In this document: positions 1 to 7,298 of the stretch, one piece after another
Numbering within the stretch: the stretch's first letter is position 1
Layout: every line of letters starts with the position of its first letter
NCBI RefSeq assembly: GCF_003628755.1
Contig: NZ_CP029256.1
Span: 1,073,585-1,137,584 of the forward strand
Direction of reading: 5' to 3'
From: Christensenella minuta
GTDB taxonomy: Bacteria > Bacillota > Clostridia > Christensenellales > Christensenellaceae
DNA: 64,000 bases
Notes under the pieces: model-generated
The model's database searches: none
What the model was told of the DNA's origin: nothing
The model's input: the letters and a program-made list of their open reading frames with translations, nothing else
Made by a program: the position numbers and the translations under genes

Positions 1-1730
1 GCTTTTTGGAGCGTTATTTTGAGCGCAATGTGCTGCCATTGCTTTCCCCGCATATTCTGGATAAACACCATCCTTTCCCATTCCTCCAGAATAATACCGT
101 ATATATCGCGGTACTGTTGAAATCGAAGGACGGAAAAACACAGCTTGGCATCATCCCGGCGAGCGGGTATTTTGAGCGCCTGCTCCTTTTACCCAGCAAA
201 TATATCAAATTCACGTTGATCGAGGATTTGATTTACCGTTTTGCTTCACGTGTTTTCCCCAGACACAGGGTAGAAGCGCGCAGCATCTTTTCGATTACGC
301 GCAATGCGGATATCGACGCGGACGAGGCCTTTTTCGACTACGATATGTCGTACCGGGACATTATGGAGATCATCGTTAAAAAGCGCAAAAAGCTTGAACC
401 TGTAAGATTGGATATTTGCCGCAGCCAGAGCGAAGAAATTACCAAGCGCTTGATGAAAAACCTGAATTTAACACAGGACGAGGTATTCTTCAATGAAATG
501 CCTACCGTGCTTTCCTTTGTGTCCGACCTTAAGGACCTGCTTACAGATGAAAAATACAGACCGCTTTTCTATCCCCCGCTTGTCTCACAGCCGTCCGGCC
601 AAGTGGACCTGAATAAAAAGCTGATCCCGCAAATTCAGAAAAGAGACGTGCTGCTCTCCTATCCCTATCAGGACATGAAAACTTTCGTGCGCTTGCTGGA
701 GGAGGCGGCCATGAATCCAAGCGTAATGTCTATCAAGATCACCCTCTACCGTGTCGCGCGCAATTCCAAGGTAATCGACGCGCTGATCCGCGCCGCTGAA
801 AACGGCAAAGAGGTCATTACCGTGGTAGAGCTTCGCGCGCGCTTCGACGAGGAAAACAATATCGATTGGTCAAAACGGCTTCAGGAGGCGGGCGCTTCTC
901 TGATTTATGGAATTGAAGATTATAAGGTCCATTCCAAGCTGTTGTTGATTACGATGAAGAAAAGAGACGGCGCGCTCGGTTTCATTACGCAGGTTGGAAC
1001 GGGTAATTATAACGAAAGCACTGCGAAGCTGTATACCGATCTATCGCTTATTACTGCAGACGAAGACATTGCGATCAACGCGCAGGACGTATTTAAAAAC
1101 CTCTGCATGGGAAGTCTGGTGGAAAATTCGGATATCCTGATGGTCTCTCCCCTAACGCTTAAGCAGTCTGTATTGCGGTATATCGACCAGGAAATCCTGA
1201 TGGCAAAATCCGGCGCGCCGGCACAGCTGACGTTCAAGATCAATTCGCTGAACGATACCGATATTATCAAAAAGCTGATCGCCGCTTCCGATGCGGGCGT
1301 CAAAATCCGGATGATTATCCGCGGTATTTGCTGCCTCAATGTGGAGACCACCGGTAAAACGCGTAACATCGATATTTCCAGTATCGTCGGACGCTATCTT
1401 GAGCATTCGCGTATTTACCTGTTTGGGCCGAAGGAGCGCCAGAAGGTCTATATCTCCTCCGCTGATTTTATGTCGCGCAACACGGAACGGCGGGTAGAAG
1501 TTGCCGTTCCGGTTCTTGATCCCGACCTGAAACGCGAAATCAACGATTTGATCGATATCCAACTGAAAGACAATGTGAAGGCGCGTCACCAGGTTGGCAA
1601 GGGTGTTTACCGGAAGCTCCCCGTTCCCAAGGGCGCGCCGCGCATCGACAGCCAGGTTGAGTTGTTCAAACGCGCTTACCGCGAGGCCGGAAACCCTCTT
1701 CCCGAGTGGCTGCAGGAAAAAAATTTTTGA
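1..1730 (+). CDS. ppk: Polyphosphate kinase 1, 5' end outside window
   Basis: Polyphosphate kinase polymerises the gamma-phosphate of ATP into inorganic polyphosphate, reversibly, at the membrane. The open frame runs in from the window edge; a TTG at position 6 is only an internal codon, because the 574 visible residues begin inside the family's second domain and a normal PPK1 is about 690-720 residues. Two phospholipase-D-like catalytic domains are visible. The phosphorylated histidine lies in VHSKLLLI (about visible residue 309) and the second conserved histidine in EHSRIYLFG (about 467); both match the two catalytic histidines known in the E. coli enzyme. The motif SADFMSRNTERRVE follows. 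Seen: frame and motifs; family assignment is firm. Confidence 0.96.
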   Translation, partial: FLERYFERNVLPLLSPHILDKHHPFPFLQNNTVYIAVLLKSKDGKTQLGIIPASGYFERLLLLPSKYIKFTLIEDLIYRFASRVFPRHRVEARSIFSITRNADIDADEAFFDYDMSYRDIMEIIVKKRKKLEPVRLDICRSQSEEITKRLMKNLNLTQDEVFFNEMPTVLSFVSDLKDLLTDEKYRPLFYPPLVSQPSGQVDLNKKLIPQIQKRDVLLSYPYQDMKTFVRLLEEAAMNPSVMSIKITLYRVARNSKVIDALIRAAENGKEVITVVELRARFDEENNIDWSKRLQEAGASLIYGIEDYKVHSKLLLITMKKRDGALGFITQVGTGNYNESTAKLYTDLSLITADEDIAINAQDVFKNLCMGSLVENSDILMVSPLTLKQSVLRYIDQEILMAKSGAPAQLTFKINSLNDTDIIKKLIAASDAGVKIRMIIRGICCLNVETTGKTRNIDISSIVGRYLEHSRIYLFGPKERQKVYISSADFMSRNTERRVEVAVPVLDPDLKREINDLIDIQLKDNVKARHQVGKGVYRKLPVPKGAPRIDSQVELFKRAYREAGNPLPEWLQEKNF

Positions 1731-1790
1731 TGAATCCGCGATATGCATTGACATTCCCAATGAAAAAAGAGTAAAGTTATAGTACAAATT

Positions 1791-1799
1791 TGCTATACT
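1791..1799 (+). promoter_or_regulatory. Possible extended -10 promoter after ppk
   Basis: TGCTATACT matches the extended -10 form TGnTATAnT, but no good -35 is present. It is followed at once by two hairpins and no gene, so it could start a very short RNA or be chance. Confidence 0.25.
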
Positions 1800-1840
1800 T
1801 CTCATGCGGCAGTCCCTTACTTCTGCCGCATCTATATGAC

Positions 1841-1870
1841 AGAAAGAGGCCTTTGCGCCTCTTTCTTTGC
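1841..1870 (+). terminator. Rho-independent terminator after ppk
   Basis: Arms AGAAAGAGGC and GCCTCTTTCT with a short loop, followed by a T-rich stretch. A second hairpin with arms ATGCGGCAG and CTGCCGCAT lies just upstream at about 1804-1831. Confidence 0.75.
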
Positions 1871-1887
1871 ATTTTCCCCCAAAGCGC

Positions 1888-1916
1888 TTGACTGGTCAAT
1901 TATTTTGCAGTATCCT
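1888..1916 (+). promoter_or_regulatory. Sigma-A promoter of marR-MATE operon
   Basis: TTGACT, 17 bp, TATCCT. The -35 lies inside the first of two TTGACTnnTCAA operator-like boxes. Confidence 0.7.
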
Positions 1917-1933
1917 ATTACTTGACTTATCAA
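1888..1933 (+). promoter_or_regulatory. Twin MarR operator-like boxes
   Basis: TTGACTGGTCAA (1888-1899) and TTGACTTATCAA (1922-1933) are near-palindromes 34 bp apart, so about three helical turns. One covers the -35, the other lies just downstream of the -10 and before the ribosome binding site. Placement fits autorepression by the MarR protein encoded next. Confidence 0.55.
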
Positions 1934-1951
1934 CCATTCGGAGGTTTTAAT

Positions 1952-2401
1952 ATGGAACGTGCAGAATATGTCGAACGGATCGGACGCTATATCGCCATCC
2001 TGCACCGGGCGGCGCAAAAGTATATCAACAGAAGGATGCAGCCATTCGGATTTACATCCTCGGACCATATGTTTCTAATTCACATTTCAAAAAACGAAGG
2101 GATCAACCAGCGCCGCCTCGCGCGGATTTTGTCCATCGACGAGGCTGCGGTAACGCGGGCCATAAAGAAGCTCGAATGCGGCGGCTTTGTGCTGCGTAAA
2201 AAAGACCCGGAGGATATGCGTTCTTTTTCCCTCCATCTCACGGAGCGCGGCCATAACGCGATTCCTTCGCTGATCGAGACCTTCCGTGAATGGGATGAGG
2301 TTCTCTCTGAAGGTTTTTCAGCGGAGGAATTGACGGTCCTCCGCGGACAGTTGAAAAAAATGGCCGGAAATGCGGCGATATCCGCAGAGGAGGCACGGTA
2401 A
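1952..2401 (+). CDS. MarR-family transcriptional regulator
   Basis: A 149-residue winged-helix repressor of the MarR family, probably controlling itself and the MATE exporter next to it. The start ATG was chosen because GGAGG stands 7 nt ahead; the longer frame upstream has no such signal. The recognition helix region is about residues 51-80 (INQRRLARIL to AVTRAIKKLE) and the wing about 80-100, with the family-typical Asp85 and Arg90 flanking it. It ends 1 nt before the exporter's ATG, so the two are translationally close. The pairing resembles mepR-mepA of Staphylococcus, where a MarR protein senses cationic drugs and represses a MATE pump; the ligand here is not known. Confidence 0.93.
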   Translation: MERAEYVERIGRYIAILHRAAQKYINRRMQPFGFTSSDHMFLIHISKNEGINQRRLARILSIDEAAVTRAIKKLECGGFVLRKKDPEDMRSFSLHLTERGHNAIPSLIETFREWDEVLSEGFSAEELTVLRGQLKKMAGNAAISAEEAR

Positions 2402-2402
2402 T

Positions 2403-3785
2403 ATGGAACAGGCAATCAAAAATCCTCTGGGCGTGGAAAAACCGGGGAAGTTACTTGTAAAATTCGCGGTCCCCAGCATTATCGCAATGCTCGTAAGCGC
2501 GCTTTATAATATTGTGGATCAGATCTTTATCGGCCAGAGCGTTGGAATGCTCGGCAACGCGGCGACCAATGTTGCTTTTCCGCTTACTACGGTCTGTACG
2601 GCCATCGCCCTGCTGCTCGGGATCGGCGGCGCGGCAAACTTTAACCTTTCAATGGGAGCCAGGGAAGAAAAACGCGCCTCCGGATTTATCGGCGGCTCAA
2701 TCGTGCTGCTGATTACGTGCGGAGTGGTCTTGATGCTCGTGGTCCGCATCTTCCTCAATCCGATGATGCATGCGTTTGGCGCAACTCCTGACGTTCTGGA
2801 ATATGCGCTTACTTATACGGGGATCACATCGTTCGGATTTCCGTTTCTCATTTTTTCAACGGGAGCGAGCAACCTGATTCGCGCGGATGGGAGTCCAAAA
2901 TTTTCCATGGCTTGCGTTCTTGTGGGTGCCGTAATCAACACGATACTCGATCCCCTGTTCATCTTTGGATTCAATATGGGAATGGCTGGCGCAGCGCTGG
3001 CGACAATCCTCGGCCAAATCGTTTCCGCACTGTTCGCGGCATACTATCTGATCTTCCGCTTCAAAACAACAAGGCTTCGTAAGGATGCGTTTCAGGTAAC
3101 ATGGAGCAAGAGCCGCGCCATCATGGGGCTCGGCGCAGCGGCCTGCTTTAACCAGCTCGCTATGATGGCTGTGCAGATCGCCCTCAATAATGTACTTACC
3201 TATTACGGCGCCCTGTCCGTATATGGAAGTGAAATTCCTTTGGCGGTCGTAGGGATCATCATGAAGGTCAATATGATCTTTATGTCCATCATTATCGGCA
3301 TCGCTCAAGGCTTGCAGCCGATTTCCAGCTTTAACTACGGCGCACAAAAATATGGCCGCGTGCGCGAGACGTACCGCAAAGCAATCACTGCGGCAACTAT
3401 TATTTCCATATGCGCGTTTCTTGCGTTCCAGCTGTTTCCGCGCCAGATCATTGGAATATTCGGCGCGGGCAGCGAGGAGTATTTCCATTTTGCGGAACGC
3501 TGCTTCCGTATCTTCCTGCTGTTTACCTTTGTAAACGGCATCCAGCCTGTGACCTCCAACTTCTTTTCCTCAATCGGCAAGGCGACCAAGGGCATCTGGC
3601 TGTCCCTTACACGGCAAATCATTTTCCTGCTTCCCCTTGTGCTGATCCTCCCCGTTTTCCTCGGGATCGACGGCGTAATGTATGCCGGCCCCGTTGCGGA
3701 CGGTATGGCGGCGCTGGCAGCGATTCTTCTGGTCACAAAGGAAATGAAGAACATGAAACAGCTGGAATATCTGCAGGCATCTTAA
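2403..3785 (+). CDS. MATE-family multidrug efflux transporter
   Basis: A 460-residue polytopic membrane protein with the two-fold MATE repeat and roughly twelve hydrophobic helices; it likely exports cationic drugs or metabolites using a sodium or proton gradient. The N-terminal PGKLLVKFAVPSIIAMLVSALY and VDQIFIG segments are typical of the bacterial DinF/MepA-like branch. The start ATG follows AGGAGG and sits 1 nt after the stop of marR, so the exporter is co-transcribed with its presumed repressor. A strong terminator follows. Substrate cannot be read from sequence. Confidence 0.94.
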   Translation: MEQAIKNPLGVEKPGKLLVKFAVPSIIAMLVSALYNIVDQIFIGQSVGMLGNAATNVAFPLTTVCTAIALLLGIGGAANFNLSMGAREEKRASGFIGGSIVLLITCGVVLMLVVRIFLNPMMHAFGATPDVLEYALTYTGITSFGFPFLIFSTGASNLIRADGSPKFSMACVLVGAVINTILDPLFIFGFNMGMAGAALATILGQIVSALFAAYYLIFRFKTTRLRKDAFQVTWSKSRAIMGLGAAACFNQLAMMAVQIALNNVLTYYGALSVYGSEIPLAVVGIIMKVNMIFMSIIIGIAQGLQPISSFNYGAQKYGRVRETYRKAITAATIISICAFLAFQLFPRQIIGIFGAGSEEYFHFAERCFRIFLLFTFVNGIQPVTSNFFSSIGKATKGIWLSLTRQIIFLLPLVLILPVFLGIDGVMYAGPVADGMAALAAILLVTKEMKNMKQLEYLQAS

Positions 3786-3798
3786 CCCTGCAGATAGG

Positions 3799-3833
3799 AC
3801 GGCGGCAGGCTCTTCCTCTTTGCCGCCGTTTTT
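3799..3833 (+). terminator. Terminator between MATE gene and convergent aldolase
   Basis: Arms ACGGCGGCA and TGCCGCCGT followed by TTTTT. It lies between two convergent genes. Confidence 0.8.
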
Positions 3834-4682
3834 CTATCGCATTGCTTTCCCAACGCTTCCGAAGTCCGTCATTTTCTGCACCGCCACTTTTTTTACCGCC
3901 TCCCGCATCAGGGGGCTGATCTTATCGATGACCGGCCCGTACTGCTTTATATACCGATAGGCCGCTTCACTCGCCGCAATGCTGATATCCGTATAAATAT
4001 TGATCTTCTGTATCCCGTACCGGATACATTCCTGCAAGTCGTTCACAGAAAGGCCCGAACCTCCGTGCAGAACCAAATTTGTATCTGTTATACTGCGTAT
4101 TTCCTTCAGCCGTTCAATATCCAGCACCGGTTTCGACTTATATACCCCGTGCTCCGTTCCAATGGCAATCGCCAGCGCATCAATTTTTGTCTTTTCAACG
4201 AACTCCTTTACGTCCATCGGTTCCGTATAGGCATATCCTTTATACTCCCCTTCCCCGCCCTCGTCAAATGCTACGTGCCCAAGCTCTCCTTCTACAGAAA
4301 CGCCTCTTTCGTGCGCATAAAAAGCCATTTCAGCGCATCGCGCAATATTCTCTTCCAATAGCTCGGTTGAACAATCGTACATTACAGATGTAAATCCGGC
4401 TTCAATGGCATGCTTCAGGGTTTCTTCCGTATATCCGTGGTCAAGGTGAAGCGCTACGGGCACGCTCGCTTTCTTTGCCATCGGAACCAGGAAAGATGCA
4501 GCAGTATCAATATCGCAGCAGCCGAGCAGAGCCTCCGCCGTACCGAAAATAACAGGAGATTGTGTTTCTTCCGCGGCTTCCAATACGCCCAAAGCCATTT
4601 CGATATTGAATGTATTGAACATCCCGACTCCATATCCGCGGATGCGGGCATCCTCCAGTATTTGTTTTAAATTCACCAGCAT
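3834..4682 (-). CDS. Class II fructose-bisphosphate (ketose-bisphosphate) aldolase
   Basis: Zinc-dependent aldolase of 282 residues that cleaves a ketose-1,6-bisphosphate to dihydroxyacetone phosphate and an aldehyde phosphate. Visible motifs: HLDHG (catalytic Asp81, zinc His82), EGELG (131-135), GTEHG with His178, LHGGSG with His206, and INIYTD (228-232) for the phosphate. The start was set at the ATG behind GGAGGAGG; the open frame extends 47 codons further upstream but that part is poorly conserved-looking and overlaps the divergent promoter. It is divergent from a DeoR regulator, an arrangement typical of GatY/KbaY/IolJ-type aldolases for sugar-alcohol or tagatose breakdown, so the true substrate may not be fructose-1,6-bisphosphate. 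Confidence 0.92.
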   Translation of the reverse strand: MLVNLKQILEDARIRGYGVGMFNTFNIEMALGVLEAAEETQSPVIFGTAEALLGCCDIDTAASFLVPMAKKASVPVALHLDHGYTEETLKHAIEAGFTSVMYDCSTELLEENIARCAEMAFYAHERGVSVEGELGHVAFDEGGEGEYKGYAYTEPMDVKEFVEKTKIDALAIAIGTEHGVYKSKPVLDIERLKEIRSITDTNLVLHGGSGLSVNDLQECIRYGIQKINIYTDISIAASEAAYRYIKQYGPVIDKISPLMREAVKKVAVQKMTDFGSVGKAMR

Positions 4683-4721
4683 AACAGTTTCCTCCTCCGG
4701 TTGATCCAATTCTTTAAGATT

Positions 4722-4727
4722 ATTATA
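4722..4727 (-). promoter_or_regulatory. -10 box of aldolase promoter
   Basis: TATAAT on the minus strand, about 40 nt before the aldolase start. The best -35 (TGTTCA at 17 bp or TTCAAA at 15 bp) is weak, so it may need an activator. Confidence 0.45.
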
Positions 4728-4796
4728 CTTGTGAAGAAATTTTTTGAACAGCTGTGGCGGTAAATATGCGTTTTGCGCATTTTCAGTCATTATTCG

Positions 4797-4805
4797 TGGT
4801 ATAAT
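4797..4805 (+). promoter_or_regulatory. Extended -10 promoter of the DeoR-family gene
   Basis: TGGTATAAT fits the TGnTATAAT extended -10. No clear -35. It lies about 30 nt before the start codon and AAAGGAG ribosome binding site. Confidence 0.55.
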
Positions 4806-4834
4806 ATGATCGATATCAAGCAAAGGAGTGAAAT

Positions 4835-5596
4835 ATGAATCCTCGTCACGCCCAAATATTAGAAATTATTAAGGAAAAAAAATTTGTCTCCGTATCTGCC
4901 CTCAGCCAAGTACTTTATACCAGTGAGTCTACAGTCCGCCGGGATTTGATTGTACTGGAAAAAAACGGACTGATTCAGCGGACGCGCGGCGGCGCAATTT
5001 ATATGGAGGCTACAAAGCTGGAATGGCCCCTTATGTTTAAAAGACAGGCAAATATGGAAAAGAAGCAGCGCATTGCCGATTTGGCGGCCGACTTCATAAA
5101 GGATCATCAAACGATCTTCATAGACTCAAGCAGCACCTGCATGATACTTGCAAAAAGGCTGATGGAAAAAACAAACCTGACTTTACTGACAAACGGAATT
5201 ATGACTGCCAGCATTCTCTCGGAGGCGACCGATTTCAATATATATTGTACCTGCGGTAAGGTTTATTCCCGCCGTTCAAGCATCGGCGGAGTCGACGCCT
5301 GCGAATATATTTCCCGCTTTTCCGCCGATGCTGCGTTTGTCTCCTGCCGTGGAATTGCCGCCGACATGGGAGTAACCGATTTTGATGCGGACGCCTCTAC
5401 CGTCAAACGTACTTATCGAAAATATACCCGCAAATTGATCCTGCTTGCGGACAGCACAAAATTTGGCCAAACCTTTTTCCATCGGACCTTTGATTTTCCA
5501 GAGGTTGATATAGTGATATCCGACTGTGAGTTCCCCGCCGACATCAAGCGCCGTTTTCAGCAGAGCGGCACCGAACTTATATCGCCGGGCGTTTAA
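4835..5596 (+). CDS. DeoR-family transcriptional repressor
   Basis: A 253-residue DeoR-type regulator. The N-terminal winged helix (about residues 1-58) carries the family signature, STVRRDLIVLEKNGLI followed by TRGGA. The rest is the DeoR sensor domain related to sugar-phosphate isomerases, with DSSSTC (about residues 99-104) and LTNG expected to contact a phosphosugar. It is transcribed away from the aldolase and probably represses it until the pathway's sugar phosphate appears. GGAG is placed well before the ATG. The inducer is not readable from sequence. Confidence 0.92.
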   Translation: MNPRHAQILEIIKEKKFVSVSALSQVLYTSESTVRRDLIVLEKNGLIQRTRGGAIYMEATKLEWPLMFKRQANMEKKQRIADLAADFIKDHQTIFIDSSSTCMILAKRLMEKTNLTLLTNGIMTASILSEATDFNIYCTCGKVYSRRSSIGGVDACEYISRFSADAAFVSCRGIAADMGVTDFDADASTVKRTYRKYTRKLILLADSTKFGQTFFHRTFDFPEVDIVISDCEFPADIKRRFQQSGTELISPGV

Positions 5597-5622
5597 CGAG
5601 CCTCTTAGATTCTCCATGCAAA

Positions 5623-5644
5623 AAAGGCGGCTGCAGCCGCCTTT
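5623..5644. terminator. Bidirectional terminator, DeoR gene and DUF3021 gene
   Basis: Near-perfect palindrome with arms AAAGGCGGCTG and CAGCCGCCTTT, flanked by A and T runs; it lies between two convergent genes. Confidence 0.8.
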
Positions 5645-5668
5645 ATGATTCTTATGGATTCCAGAATA

Positions 5669-6091
5669 TCATTCCCTGTTTTCCCGCTTAAATTCCTGCA
5701 ATTTCTCGTTCATCGCCTTCCATTTCTTCCGGTTCACATTCCAGCATACAAGCCAGATTATGATATAGAAAGCGATAAAGCCTGCGTAATACCAGACGAT
5801 CCATTCGCTCGGCGGAAGCCAGCCAAACCAGATCATCAGCAGGGTGCATCCGGTAATAAGGATGATAAAATGAACAATCGTCCGTACGATATAGGTTCTG
5901 TTGCTCTTGTCCGATCCGACCCAGATCAGTTGTACGCAGGCAATGAACAGTCCGAGAAACAGATCGTTCCGCAGCTCCTTAAGAGGCAGGGCGTCCGCCC
6001 CGAGTGTAATCGTAATGACCGTGCTGATCGTCAGCGCAATCAGGAATGCGGTAACCAAAACCGCCGCAAACAGGCTAAAACCTTTTCTCAT
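5669..6091 (-). CDS. DUF3021-like four-helix membrane protein
   Basis: A small integral membrane protein of about 140 residues with four hydrophobic stretches (for example FAAVLVTAFLIALTIS, FLGLFIACVQLIW, FIILITGCTLLMIW, YAGFIAFYIIIWLVC) and a charged C-terminal tail. Size, topology and position directly after a stand-alone LytTR protein match the DUF3021 family, whose molecular role is unknown but which pairs with LytTR proteins across Bacillota and may hold or silence the regulator at the membrane. The ATG was chosen over a GTG nine bases upstream because GGGAGG is then 8 nt away. It starts a few bases after, and overlapping, the end of the LytTR gene. Confidence 0.8.
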   Translation of the reverse strand: MRKGFSLFAAVLVTAFLIALTISTVITITLGADALPLKELRNDLFLGLFIACVQLIWVGSDKSNRTYIVRTIVHFIILITGCTLLMIWFGWLPPSEWIVWYYAGFIAFYIIIWLVCWNVNRKKWKAMNEKLQEFKRENRE

Positions 6092-6096
6092 TCTAT

Positions 6097-6540
6097 TCAC
6101 CTCCCCAGCCCGAGCTTTTCTTTAAGCAAGGGAGCATACTGCCGTGATATGATCTGCTTTTCCCCGTTCTCAAGCTCTACCTCTATCTTTCCATTGAGGA
6201 TCGGGTTCAGTGCGCGCACCTTTGCCAGATTGATGATCGTCGACTTATTGACGCGCAGGAAATTGGTTCCCTGAAATTTTTCCTCGATTTCGTACAGGCG
6301 GAGCGCACAGTCGTATACCTTGTCTTCCGTATAGACAAAAATCCTATCATCCACACTCTCAAAATAATATACGCTGCCCGGTTCGAGCAGGAAGGTCTGC
6401 CTTCCCAGGCTCCCGACAACTTTTCTTTGCGAGCTGTTCGCAAGGGATATAATTTTCAGCAGGTCGTCATTCATCTCCGCACAGCGAATGACAATTTCAT
6501 CCTGCGGGCAGGCCGGATCAATATCGAGCGTTACCTTCAT
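6097..6540 (-). CDS. LytTR-domain DNA-binding regulator without receiver domain
   Basis: A 147-residue protein with a LytTR DNA-binding domain over about residues 45-145; motifs FLRVNKSTIINLAKV and the closing SRQYAPLLKEKLG are characteristic. There is no response-regulator receiver; residues 1-40 are a short extension. Such stand-alone LytTR proteins, together with a DUF3021 membrane partner, form membrane-inhibited regulatory pairs that commonly activate their own operon. GGGGGAGAGG precedes the ATG. Its own promoter is visible upstream, so it need not depend on the glycogen genes in front of it. Confidence 0.9.
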   Translation of the reverse strand: MKVTLDIDPACPQDEIVIRCAEMNDDLLKIISLANSSQRKVVGSLGRQTFLLEPGSVYYFESVDDRIFVYTEDKVYDCALRLYEIEEKFQGTNFLRVNKSTIINLAKVRALNPILNGKIEVELENGEKQIISRQYAPLLKEKLGLGR

Positions 6541-6564
6541 AAGGCCTCTCCCCCTCTGTCTTTC

Positions 6565-6592
6565 AGTATAACGAACGAAAAACGCGCGTCAA
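6565..6592 (-). promoter_or_regulatory. Promoter of the LytTR-DUF3021 pair
   Basis: Minus-strand TTGACG, 16 bp, TATACT, about 25 nt before the LytTR start codon. Upstream GC-rich repeats (GCGCAATGCAT and ACGCATTGACG) could be LytTR sites but do not fit the usual direct-repeat consensus well. Confidence 0.6.
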
Positions 6593-6644
6593 TGCGTTTC
6601 CCGTAAGATGCATTGCGCACGCCGCAAGTTGCGTTTCCTCCATA

Positions 6645-7298
6645 CTATTTCAACAAAAACCGTTCCAGTGCAGGAACGTCCTCGGCAATATACCGGCAGG
6701 TGAATTGTGCCGCATCCTCGATTTTGCTGAAGCCAAACCCCCACAGCACCGCACAGAAATCAATTCCTGCATCCTGTGCGCCCCGCGCATCATAACCGCT
6801 GTCTCCCACCAAAAGGCAGTCTGCCGTACTGGAATTGGTCCGCGATACGGCTTCTCTTACGATCGCTTCCTTGCCCTTGATGTTGATATCCGGCGGCGCA
6901 CCGCAAATCGCATCGAAATAATCGGTCAGCCTGAAATGCGCAAGCGTCTTGCGCACAATCGTTTCCATCTTTACGGAAGCAACGGCGCACGTCACGCCTG
7001 CATCTCCCAGGTTTTGCAGCAGCTTCTCCATTCCGGGATAAATATCCGCCTCGAGCATCCCTTCTTCCGCATACCGCTCCCGGTAATGCTGCACTGCCTT
7101 TGTCGCTTGTTCGTCACTCATCCCGCACACGGTTACAAAAGAAAGCTTCAGCGGCGGCCCGATAAACTTTCTCAGCGTCCCGTCATCCGGCAGCCGGAAG
7201 CCCATATCCTCAATGGTGCGCTTCGCGCAATACAGGATACCCCTGCTCGTATCCATCAGCGTTCCGTCAAAATCAAACAATACCGTCTTATATTTCAT
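6645..7298 (-). CDS. HAD-superfamily phosphatase, phosphoglycolate phosphatase/PPase-like
   Basis: A 217-residue haloacid-dehalogenase phosphatase with cap domain between motifs I and II. Motif I is VLFDFDGTL (Asp9 nucleophile, Asp11), motif IV is LLVGDSGYDARGAQDAG, with the motif III lysine in KGKEAI. This is the Gph/YjjG/PgmB subfamily; candidates are phosphoglycolate phosphatase, pyrophosphatase PpaX or beta-phosphoglucomutase-like enzymes, and I cannot tell which. The ATG overlaps the stop of the upstream amylase gene as ATGA, so the GTG two codons upstream was not used. The context suggests a sugar-phosphate substrate linked to glucan breakdown (inference). Confidence 0.85.
   Translation of the reverse strand: MKYKTVLFDFDGTLMDTSRGILYCAKRTIEDMGFRLPDDGTLRKFIGPPLKLSFVTVCGMSDEQATKAVQHYRERYAEEGMLEADIYPGMEKLLQNLGDAGVTCAVASVKMETIVRKTLAHFRLTDYFDAICGAPPDINIKGKEAIVREAVSRTNSSTADCLLVGDSGYDARGAQDAGIDFCAVLWGFGFSKIEDAAQFTCRYIAEDVPALERFLLK

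Noticed and set aside
4683-4823. Upstream extension of the aldolase by 47 codons
   Set aside because: Covers the divergent promoters; the ATG behind GGAGGAGG gives a normal-length enzyme.
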